A DNA stretch of 64,000 nt. Origin: Girardinichthys multiradiatus (taxonomy: Eukaryota > Chordata > Actinopteri > Cyprinodontiformes > Goodeidae). Position numbers and translations under genes: made by a program. Location of the stretch: the NCBI RefSeq assembly GCF_021462225.1, contig NC_061815.1, positions 51,650,873-51,714,872 on the forward strand, written 5' to 3'. Below, piece after piece: positions 58,601-64,000 of this stretch. Each line of letters begins with the position of its first letter. Positions within the stretch are counted from its first letter, which is position 1. The notes beneath the pieces were generated by a model. It searched no databases. It was not told the DNA's origin and worked only from the letters and a program-made list of their open reading frames with translations.

Positions 58601-61600
58601 TAAGTTATTTGGTATTGCAATAGTTCGCTCACTGGTACTGTGATGGTGACGGCAATCTGATCTATTATGCTGCTCTATCTGAAAGGCTGTAAAATCTGAT
58701 TGGGTTACAGAGGCAACAGAAAACCCAAATATTTGTCTTCCCAGCTCATCACAGGAGAACCTAAGGCAAGGAGGGTTACATAGAGCCTCCTTGGAGTTCT
58801 GGGTCTGGCTCAGAGTCTCCTCTCAGTGGATCTCTCCAAGAGGGTTGAGGGGAGCAAAGTGGGCTGAAAGGTAAGCCCAAAATGATTCATACCTCTGGCA
58901 GATTTAGATTTAAAGTAATCTTTTAATGACACCAACATGTTTCCTCTGACTCAAAGTAATATGAACATTTAGGAGCGGTCCAGCCCAAGCCCCGCTTGAA
59001 TCTGATACTGAACCAAAGATTAGGGTTATAGCAGAAGGCCAGTCAGTCTGACCTGGAGCTCATAAATCATCAAAATATTAGAGGAAACTGGAAAAAGCAG
59101 CTCAGCAGCTGGAAGGAGGGTTTGATTGCTGTAATACTAACAAAGATCTTTCCACTGATTAGAGACGAGAGTCAATCATTGTTGAAATGCTATTTTTAAA
59201 ATGAAATCAATTTTGTTATCTATTGAGCGATGCCCGTCTCATTTCCTATCAGAAACAAACTCAAAGAACATCATTTTTAGGAGATATTAATAATTTTTAG
59301 TTTTAATGTTGCTCAGATGCTTGATCCACATCAGCCACCTCCTTTCAGTGAGGAGCAGCAGCTCCAAATAGCGCCACCTCAGGTCTAATACTGCCATTAC
59401 AAAACAAGGATCACTGACCTTTGACGGCTTGGTGCCAAGTACACTGATGAACCACCATGTGGTCAAACATGAATAGGGATGGGTACCTCTAATATTTTAA
59501 CAGATATGGTACCGACACCCGGTACCTGGGAACCGACACCCGGTACCTGGGAACCGACACCCGGTACCTGGGAACCGACACCCGGTAACTGGGAACCGAC
59601 ACCCGGTAACTGGGAACCGACACCCGGTACCTGGGAACCGACACCCGGTAACTGGGAACCGACACCCGGTACCTGGGAACCGACACCCGGTACCGGTACT
59701 CAACGGTACCAATTTTGGTTACTTTTTGTGTTTCTGTGGTAATAAATGCTAATCTGTTAAAAATAAAATCTCATGTATTTTCAATTTTACATATTTTTTT
59801 TCTCAATATATAATAATAATCTAATGTATCAAAACAACATCCAGCCGTCTGTATTGTAACATCTCAGTTGTTTCAAACATTTCTTCAACAATAAAACCTT
59901 TAACTGACTACAGTGTAATACACAAATGAACCCCAGCCATGTTGCTGGCTGCAGACGAGTTGCTAACGGATGGAGGCGTGCTGACGGTGCTGAATCCAGA
60001 AGTTGTAGCCGTAGATCTGAAACTGACGTGAAAACCTTGAACTTAACCAGGTGTTTCCCCACATTAGAAGTATTCCCGTCGCTGGCCTTGTACTTCGCGT
60101 AACAAATATTGCAGCGAACATAATCTGCATCGCATGTTGGAAAGTGGAGCCGTACTTTCTATCAGCCAAGCTTTGTTGATGCAGCTACTGACATCATTAC
60201 CTTGTGTGTGTAATGCTGTGTTCATGTCTGGCATGGAAAATCGACCTCTCTTCCACTCCCTCTGTGTCACAATGATGCGTTTAGGTACCAAAACATGGTA
60301 CCGTTTGATTTTATGTGAATCAGTACTGGGTAGTACCAACAGAATTCAGTCCATCCCTATAAAAGTACCGAATTCGGTGCCAATCCCTAAACATGATATT
60401 GGTTATGGAAACCCCATGCCTAGCAGAGGTCTAGTAACAAAACACAGCTCAGACTCAGACTGGGGAGGCCTGACCTCCCAGTTACACCCCTACAGCTTAT
60501 CGCCATCTTTGCCCACACTGACGTCCTCCAGGAAAAACAGAAATCCAAGATTGACCCATTTACACTTTATTATATATGATCGTTTATTAATATAGTAATT
60601 ATGAAATATTACATGTTTTCCTAATATCCACCCATGTCTATACCCACTTATCCCTGCATGGTCTCAAGGGACGGGTCTCTGTCGGACCACTCTGCACTCT
60701 GAGACCAGGAGCCCCAGGATTACAGGGCTATTCCAACAGATCCAGCTTGTAATGATGGAGATTCTGCAGAATAAATACTGGGTTTATCATTGTTACTAAT
60801 CCTAACTTTATGGGCACACGCATGAGCTTAAAATGCAGGACTGGGTGTTGTTCCACCACCTGTAGATTGGGTTCCAGTATGCATCACTGCTGAGAAAAAG
60901 TACCACTAACATAATGACACGTCCTACAGCTGTGCTTGTTATCAACTTCATTGGGTTTGTTCTGGTTCTGACTCACATGTCCAGAAGACGTCGTCTGTTC
61001 TCAGCATGCCGAAGGCCGTTAATGTGCTGGTTCCACTCCTGCCGGTAGAGAGAGACTTAATAACACCAGAACACAGATCAGAATCAGTTCAGAACCTGGA
61101 GACAGAAACAGTTCTTTAACTTCTCATCATTTGAAGATGCCAAGAATAAAAGGATGAATCTGATGGAAGCTACCGAGGCTCTTCTCTGTCTTTAAATTAT
61201 TAGCGTTAGCTGTTAATACAGAGAAAATTGGTTCCATGTTGACAAAAAGCCAAATCAACTGGTTCTGTCTCTCTGGGATCATCTTGTATGACTGCACTTA
61301 TGGCAGAAAAATCCAATCATGGTTCTGTCTGAAGAACTCAAAAGTTTCCTGCTGCCGTTAGTGAGGAGCATATGAAGACTCGTCAGAGAACTTCACTAGA
61401 CACTGAGGATCTCAGCAGAACAAGAGGCTGAGATGAAGCTGTAACATTAACTGCTTTATGAAAGCAAAGTCAAGATGGATTAGATAAGAACCTGGAGAAC
61501 CAAATCTAACTGGGACCTGCTGCAGTGCTGCAGCTATGAAGGGAAGAAAACCAAGAAAAGGCTCATTGTGCTGAAAAGAGTGGACTGAGAAGTTTTATGA

Positions 61601-62357
61601 AGCAAACTGGAGCTCCAGGCTCTGGAAATATAAGGGAGAAAACCACCTCTCATTGGCTGACTGAAAGCTCAAACATTAACAGTTAGTCCCAAAAGAAAAG
61701 AAGAAGCAGGCTGGGCGTACTCACCATGGTGGAATGAACATCAAAGTCACAAAGAGAGCACACGTGAGGGAACATGGGGGGTATGACTCCCAGGAAGTCC
61801 TGGATCTTCCCGCTTGAAGGTGTGCCCATCCTCCTCTGCATAAAGATGGGCTCTGATGACGGCCCCATGCTGTAACCGGAGCCATAGCCGGGACGCATGG
61901 AGCTGAAGCCAAAGTCTCCAGAGGACTGAGCCCGGGCCGGGCCCTGACCCAGAGACGGGTCCCAGCTCTCCCGTCCTCCTCGAAAAGCTGCTTCCGAGGT
62001 AGAGGATGCAGCCCCCCGATCTCCTCCAGCCCCTTTACGGCTCTTCAGCTGCATCAGGATGCGGGGCAGCGTCTCCATGCTGATGTCCTCATCAGGGATT
62101 TCAGCCAGAGCGTCCAGGTCAGAGGGCGTCAGCCCCAAACTGGAAAACAGCTTCATGTGACGGCCAAGAGGACCACTGCCGCTGCCATGCCGGGACATCG
62201 GGCCGTCGCTATCCAGGCCCTGCATCCCGCCCATCCCAACACCCGAGGCTCCGCCCCCCATCGGGCGGCCAGGAGCCTGCTCGTTCATGTTAAAGTTCAG
62301 GCCCCGACCCGCAGAGAACGGTTTCTGAGCCCCATCAGACTGAGACTGCTGAGCCAT
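37890..62357 (-). CDS. Matrin-3-like nuclear RNA-binding protein, 4 RRMs (minus gene)
   Basis: Twenty coding exons, read from high to low: 62357-61725, 61038-60977, 55188-55106, 55021-54981, 54896-54780, 53867-53742, 53668-53492, 52222-52098, 51981-51696, 50774-50601, 50530-50434, 50328-50312, 50184-50062, 49076-48948, 45938-45810, 45731-45601, 45531-45252, 43670-43559, 43483-43368, 37937-37890. All are GT-AG with matching phases and total 3006 nt (1001 aa plus stop). Order: N-terminal motif, U1-type finger (about 203-220), 'LLGPPP' linker, RRM1 (274-354), RRM2 (355-454), acidic region (455-608), 'FVTLDELEED' motif (609-646), RRM3 (647-730), RRM4 (731-816), acidic region (817-947), second finger (948-986), Lys-rich tail. 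RRM3, RRM4 and the second finger most resemble human MATR3, which has only two RRMs. The start is the ATG 11 bases after an acceptor at 62369. Nuclear RNA-processing role inferred from family. Confidence 0.87.
39222..39845 (+). pseudogene. Tc1-type transposase remnant, 5' part
   Basis: Fragments such as 'EWSKVMFSDEGKLSIFFVS' (39507-39570) and 'LWCHVIC...VGPLCF' (near 39660-39700), then 'FIFQQDLTPAHRAEAT' near 39795, match the catalytic core. Frameshifts and stops are frequent. The E block lies beyond the LINE at 42330-42545. Confidence 0.75.
39850..42326 (+). pseudogene. L2/CR1-type LINE inserted in the Tc1 element
   Basis: The 5' part shows an endonuclease fragment ('GGGVAFYINSSLQ', near 39905-39945). 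The reverse-transcriptase region (about 40879-41529) has 'CVALFIHLSKAFDSVNH', 'TKGVPQGSVLEPLLSTIYV', the catalytic 'FYADDMVIYSSG', and 'SNKSKLMLFSKTK'. Frames are broken by stops at about 41143, 41527 and elsewhere. The 3' end reads 'gagactggtaaatctcaatgggattttcatggttaaataaa', a typical LINE tail. A 5' truncation is likely. Confidence 0.8.
42327..42545 (+). pseudogene. Tc1-type transposase remnant, 3' part
   Basis: 'NSPDRNPVENLW' near 42360-42392 and 'QCHRLMDSTPRHIVAVIQAK' (42470-42530) continue the transposase broken at 39845. The two halves flank the LINE insertion. Confidence 0.75.
44080..44685 (+). pseudogene. LINE 3' end (Rex1/CR1-like)
   Basis: 'EEYKYLGVHLDNRLEWR', 'SRLYFLRKLRSFGVCSKML' and the later 'KTERYRRSFLPT' are the usual C-terminal words of a fish LINE reverse-transcriptase ORF. 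The 3' tail is 'tttccctttgggattaataaagtatttttgaattt'. It is 5'-truncated with frameshifts after 44352 and lies in an intron of the minus gene. The clade is assigned from memory. Confidence 0.75.
45252..45938 (-). CDS. Minus gene: RRM4 and acidic exon
   Basis: RRM4 is encoded by 129 nt ('SSRVVYIGQIPNIKYSDQDI...LAEPYGKIRKYFLHRL') and 131 nt ('CFIEMEKAESAEKMAEAC...LTIYVSRKYKQLKHG'). It resembles the second RRM of MATR3 ('LAEPYGKI'). The following 280-nt exon has a basic start ('TTKREKSRSPEKSSK', a possible nuclear-localisation stretch) and a poly-Glu tract. Confidence 0.87.
46560..47875 (+). pseudogene. L2 LINE 3' portion
   Basis: An open stretch reads 'NIAKIRNILSRSDAEKLVHAF', 'SRLDYCNSLLSGCPQNAVKN' and 'DHISPILASLHWLPVK', the same L2 C-terminal region found at 10.1-10.6 kb. 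It has a deletion near 46810 and then continues through 'READTLSTFKARLKTFLFDKA' and a 3' UTR to an 'aaataaaactaattgaattgaattgaa' tail. The last kilobase is a near-identical inverted copy of 31617-32638. It lies in the 45.9-48.9-kb intron of the minus gene. Confidence 0.85.
48948..50530 (-). CDS. Minus gene: 'VTLDE' motif, 17-nt microexon and RRM3
   Basis: Exon 50530-50434 encodes 'FLENMEDFVTLDELEEDDGD', the conserved motif preceding the MATR3-like RRM pair. A 17-nt microexon (50328-50312, DNTRKG) follows. RRM3 is encoded by 123 nt ('GMRVVNILGFRRGYNFLNEM...VKHLVLDLRPE') and 129 nt ('AYIQFEEEADAIAMAKFYNA'). The 'VVNILGFRRGYN' strand closely parallels the first RRM of MATR3. Confidence 0.86.
50601..52222 (-). 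CDS. Minus gene: end of RRM2 and acidic/charged linker
   Basis: Exon 52222-52098 (125 nt) gives 'AFVQLGTVEDAEMLVKYYS...LNICTKYKTL'. Exon 51981-51696 is Lys/Glu/Ser-rich ('REEKKQDEKEDKDKSAG', 'EEEPERTESGMEEEQEEK'). Exon 50774-50601 continues with 'GDDDTKEGGAKKEAESEG'. This is a disordered linker equivalent to the RS/acidic exons of the plus gene but with fewer RS dipeptides. The 50774 acceptor could equally be at 50768, a two-codon difference. Confidence 0.82.
50920..50998 (-). CDS. Candidate optional exon of the minus gene
   Basis: The 79-nt stretch encodes 'VDIGKVKESLGDNMMIEKQE..NEETSG', acidic and similar in style to its neighbours, with a good donor (TCTG|GTAATG). Its phase (0 to 1) fits only if the next exon starts at an earlier, weak acceptor that adds 23 nt before GATTCTGG. 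It was therefore left out of the main model. Confidence 0.35.
51170..51640. repeat. Decayed LINE-derived fragment (intronic)
   Basis: 'ccctcacctttacatcactgtgtctactgtggac', 'ctaaggtcaggagaagggcagctaacat' and the end 'ggttggccaataaagctgattatgaa' look like a LINE 3' end with no usable frame. It lies between two acidic exons of the minus gene. Confidence 0.45.
53492..55188 (-). CDS. Minus gene: linker, RRM1 and first part of RRM2
   Basis: Exons of 83 and 41 nt encode a Gly/Pro/Met linker ('AGLLGPPPMSSGPVGG', 'DRSRSENLMGQNM') comparable to the 'LGPPP' linker of MATR3. RRM1 comes from 117 nt ('SRVVVVKYDRKPLSNKTL...EHLILTNK') plus 126 nt ('AFLEMETHEAALNMVNYY'). RRM2 begins in a 177-nt exon ('GSKVVFFANLPKDDEKKKEL...KHLFLTDQ'). 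The 126-nt length is shared with the plus gene's RRM1 3' exon. Confidence 0.87.
55444..55552 (-). CDS. Alternative first coding exons of the minus gene
   Basis: A start codon at 55552 opens 'MDYDGSAAALSG' to a GGT|GTAAAGT donor (exon 55552-55517, phase 0). A second exon, 55478-55444 ('IISDLVNVVIR'), has a strong acceptor (TTCCTCTCTGATCATCCGCAG) and donor (CGCAG|GTGGGT). It joins in phase to the 83-nt exon at 55188. The product would lack the N-terminal region and first zinc finger but keep all four RRMs. It is supported by splice logic only. A longer in-frame start lies at 55597. Confidence 0.5.
55600..55800. promoter_or_regulatory. Candidate internal (possibly bidirectional) promoter
   Basis: Upstream of the alternative first exon lies a less AT-rich stretch with a CCAAT motif (CTATCCAATGATGCG, about 55712-55726). 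On the plus strand it is followed by a short open start (ATGGTGGAGGAGAGC) and a CAG|GTGAGA donor near 55820. This arrangement suggests a promoter, perhaps firing both ways. There is no TATA box. Confidence 0.35.
55830..57190. other. Intronic stretch, mostly unassigned
   Basis: No exon with acceptable sites and phase was found. The end (about 56930-57190, 'tttttctgtcccattcttcctgcaaacacgtcccaac') is a diverged relative of the outer end of the inverted duplication at 7.3 and 23.0 kb. Confidence 0.4.
57196..58465 (-). mobile_element. Tc1-like transposon, nearly intact (intronic)
   Basis: It is 1270 bp with inverted ends 'taggggttggacaatgaaactgaaacacc' and, reversed, 'cagggattggacaatgaaactgaaacacc', flanked by TA at 57194-57195 and 58466-58467. 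It lies in the 5.8-kb intron between the finger exon and the RRM part of the minus gene, in the same orientation as the gene. Confidence 0.95.
57293..58330 (-). pseudogene. Tc1-like transposase with one internal stop
   Basis: The N-terminal helix-turn-helix part (about 58330-58140, 'GDIPEFKRGQIVGARLAGAS', 'SLCDVSRATVSRVMSAYH') ends at a TGA near 58133 and resumes in the same frame ('NRINCGRKRKLSERDVWVL'). A 260-codon open frame (58075-57293) then holds the full catalytic core: 'HVLFSDESTFTV', 'KHGGGSVMVWAAIS', 'AVYQDDNAPIHTA' and 'SPDLNIIEPL'. D, D and E are all present. The end 'LYMSFPR' precedes a stop. One premature stop and lack of a clear start codon make it a recent pseudogene. Confidence 0.88.
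59510..59697. repeat. 21-bp minisatellite inside the hAT element
   Basis: About nine copies of a 21-bp unit (CCGACACCCGGTACCTGGGAA) occur, with a recurrent C/A variant (GGTACC or GGTAAC). Because 21 is divisible by three, all frames stay open through the array (for instance repeated WEPTPGT on the plus strand). That is a by-product of period and not evidence of a protein. Confidence 0.95.
60030..60135 (-). pseudogene. BED-type zinc finger remnant of hAT transposase
   Basis: The minus-strand translation reads 'DADYVRCNICYAKYKASDGN' and then 'TSNVGKHLVK', giving C-x2-C and the first His of a BED finger, the DNA-binding domain at the N-terminus of many hAT transposases. The rest of the transposase is absent. 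Confidence 0.75.
60977..62357 (-). CDS. Minus gene: N-terminus and first matrin-type zinc finger
   Basis: Exon 62357-61725 (211 codons) is Gly/Ser/Met-rich, like matrin-3 N-termini. It carries the conserved 'LFSSLGLTPSDLDALAEIPD' motif and ends 'HVCSLCDFDVHSTM'. Exon 61038-60977 (62 nt) adds 'EWNQHINGLRHAENRRRLL', completing C-x2-C ... H-x5-H. The next exon in phase is 55188-55106, after a 5.8-kb intron. I looked for an intermediate exon and found none with good sites and phase. Confidence 0.87.
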
Positions 62358-62369
62358 GACTTCACCAAC

Positions 62370-64000
62370 TGGAGGCAAGACAGAGACAGAAGCAGGCAGG
62401 AAAGAGTCTGTGGACGCAGAAATCTATGAAAGGGCTCCTCTTCTCCTCTGAAGAATGTCTGAATTCTGCTGAGACACAATGAAGCAGAGACAACCTTCAA
62501 ATAAAGAGTCCAGAGAAAAGATGGAAGCTGGTGGAGCCACCTGAGCAGGCGGGGTTACTGCAGAGGGAACATGACAGCAGGAGACAGAAAAGGCTTCACC
62601 TCAACATGATGTGAAACAGAGTGATGGAGGTTCTGTCAGTGGAGGAGAAGCTTCAAAGAGTCAAGGCATTGTTATAAACCTTTACATAGAAAATCGAGTC
62701 ACTCCAGTTTGAGATACAGAGAAGAAAAACCTGGTTCTGAAGAAGGATGGATGGAGAAGAGATGCAGTAGCATGCTGCACATCTTCACCATTTCTGCTGC
62801 TTTTTAATCATTAGTGAAGTTCTAAATATCTATGAAACCAATTTTTGCTGCCTCCAACTGGCACATGAGATTCAGAAAAAAAAACAGCAGATTAAGTTTC
62901 TGTGGATTTCTAAGGTGTCAGATTTCCAGCTTGAGAGAAATTTAAGAGTCTACAATATGTAAAAAAGTTATACTAACACTTTTATTACCTTAAAGTCACA
63001 GAAAAACTCCGAAATGCATGTACTGGTTGGTGAACGTTTTGCTGATCAAGTAGAAGAATCTCCACAGACCTGTTTCTACAACCTCAGGGCTAAACTCTGA
63101 GGCCGGTCAACAACACTGGGCTTTGATGGAGCTCCCAGAACCTGGTAATTCAGACTCTCTGCCTCTGACACATGAAAATGAACCGTTTCATTTGCCATTT
63201 AACAACTTCAACACTATAATATTAGCAGATATTTTCAGGGGCATTCTGGAAGAGGAGGAAGATAAGTTTAGTTCGGATTCTGTCCCACATAATGTTCACT
63301 GAAAAGTAAATAAAAACTGGACTCTGACTTAAAAATGTTATCTTCTGGTGATGCAACCAGGCTCCAACACGACCACCTTTGGGAACCAAAAGGCCCAGGA
63401 TCACTTTGCCAATTCATACTCTAATTCCAAACCTATTTGCAGCTATTTCTGCCCTTGCAACTTGTATCTCATAACCATGTACATACATTTTGACATAGCA
63501 GTTTATTTCTCCTGTTATTAATTTTCATGATTTATGGAAAGAAAATCGAAAAGCCCAGTGGGCAGATGGCTCCAATTCGTACCTGAAAACTTTTGTATGA
63601 AACGACCAAAACTACGAAGGCACAAAGTGGCGCTTAACCCAGAAACGGGTCATCTCATCAGATCGGAATAAGATGTTGATGTCAGATAACAGTGTAGCTC
63701 TCATGATCAAACTGATCAAACATTTCAAATTAATCTACAGGAAGTTATAGACAAGATACTACAAAAACAAAATCATAATCATCTTGTTTGTTCACAAGCT
63801 AATTTACTTTTAAATCCAAACATGGAACAAACAGCACGTTTTAACATTTTCTGTGCAGCAGAGTCGGAATTTTATTAAAGATTATGTTTACATATTAGTT
63901 GCTGTTCATGCAAAACTGGTGGAGAATATTTTAAGATGAAGTAAAGTGTAAAATGTGGCCATAAATCTGCTCCAACAGCTGAATCTGCTCAACCTCCCCC
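62370..64000. other. 5' flank or first intron of the minus gene
   Basis: A good acceptor (CTTGCCTCCAG) at 62369 implies an upstream non-coding exon, but I could not place it in this stretch. No other gene or clear repeat was seen. The first exon and main promoter probably lie beyond the window. Confidence 0.5.

Larger units (their letters stand above)
59474..60389 (-). mobile_element. Internally deleted hAT-type element with 8-bp target duplication
   Basis: The ends are TAGGGATGGGTACC on the left and, reversed, TAGGGATTGGCACC on the right. The flanking 8 bp are aacatgaa (59466-59473) and aacatgat (60390-60397), identical at 7 of 8, as expected of a hAT insertion. Inside are GGTACC-rich subterminal sequence, a 21-bp minisatellite, and a remnant of the N-terminal BED zinc finger on the minus strand. 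The catalytic domain is missing. It is 916 bp long and sits in the same intron as the Tc1-like element. Confidence 0.85.

Noticed and set aside
59479..59742. Repetitive WEPTPGT protein frame
   Set aside because: It is a by-product of a 21-bp minisatellite, which keeps several frames open at once on both strands; it lies within a hAT element.
60640..60700. Possible extra exon between 60977 and 55188 in the minus gene ('EWSDRDPS'-like reading)
   Set aside because: The matrin-like reading needs phase 0 while the preceding exon ends at phase 2, and part of it lies in a dispersed fish repeat. Direct joining 60977 to 55188 is in phase.

Overview
This window is vertebrate nuclear DNA, almost certainly from a teleost fish. 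It has short GT-AG exons, a dense mix of Tc1/mariner, hAT, L2-type LINE and LTR elements, and long (TG)n and minisatellite tracts. There are no operons, CRISPR arrays or prokaryotic signals. The species cannot be named from the sequence.

Two multi-exon protein genes are present. They are matrin-3-like paralogues pointing at each other, tail to tail. The plus-strand gene (24493-37576, 21 coding exons assembled here, about 1200 aa) has the order U1/matrin-type zinc finger, RRM, RRM, RS/acidic linker, RRM, long RS/KE-rich exon, zinc finger. The minus-strand gene (62357 down to 37890, 20 coding exons, about 1001 aa) has zinc finger, RRM, RRM, acidic linker, RRM, RRM, acidic linker, zinc finger. 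All splice phases close in both models, and several exon lengths (62, 123, 126, 125, 131 nt) occur in both, as expected of an inverted tandem duplication. Zebrafish carries tandem genes named matr3l1.1 and matr3l1.2; equating this pair with them is inference from memory. The stop codons are 313 bp apart, and the only canonical poly(A) hexamers I see between them overlap back to back in TTTATTGAATAAA at 37717-37729. The minus gene also shows a plausible internal promoter and alternative first exons near 55.4-55.6 kb that would yield a form without the first zinc finger.

Region by region. 1-24 kb is gene-poor: a decayed Tc1 at 0.5-1.7 kb, a 673-bp fold-back element at 4.5-5.1 kb, one arm of a large inverted duplication at 6.6-7.3 kb, a complete solo LTR inside an L2 LINE at 9.3-11.5 kb, AT-rich DNA at 13-16 kb, a 20-bp minisatellite beside a second fold-back element at 17.7-18.7 kb, a three-deep nest of Tc1/mariner-type elements at 19.3-22.6 kb, and the second inverted-duplication arm at 23.0-23.7 kb. 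24.3-37.7 kb is the plus gene, with L2 and a satellite-like repeat in one large intron. 37.7-62.4 kb is the minus gene, whose introns hold a LINE nested in a Tc1, further LINE tails, a nearly intact Tc1-like element and an internally deleted hAT element with a 21-bp minisatellite. 62.4-64 kb is upstream flank or 5' intron.

Matrin-3-family proteins are nuclear RNA-binding proteins that act in splicing and nuclear RNA organisation, so both genes probably serve related, partly redundant roles. No novel enzymatic or defence system is visible. The most interesting biology is the paired gene architecture, the shared poly(A) element, the internal promoter and a (TG)35 tract next to a 3' splice site.
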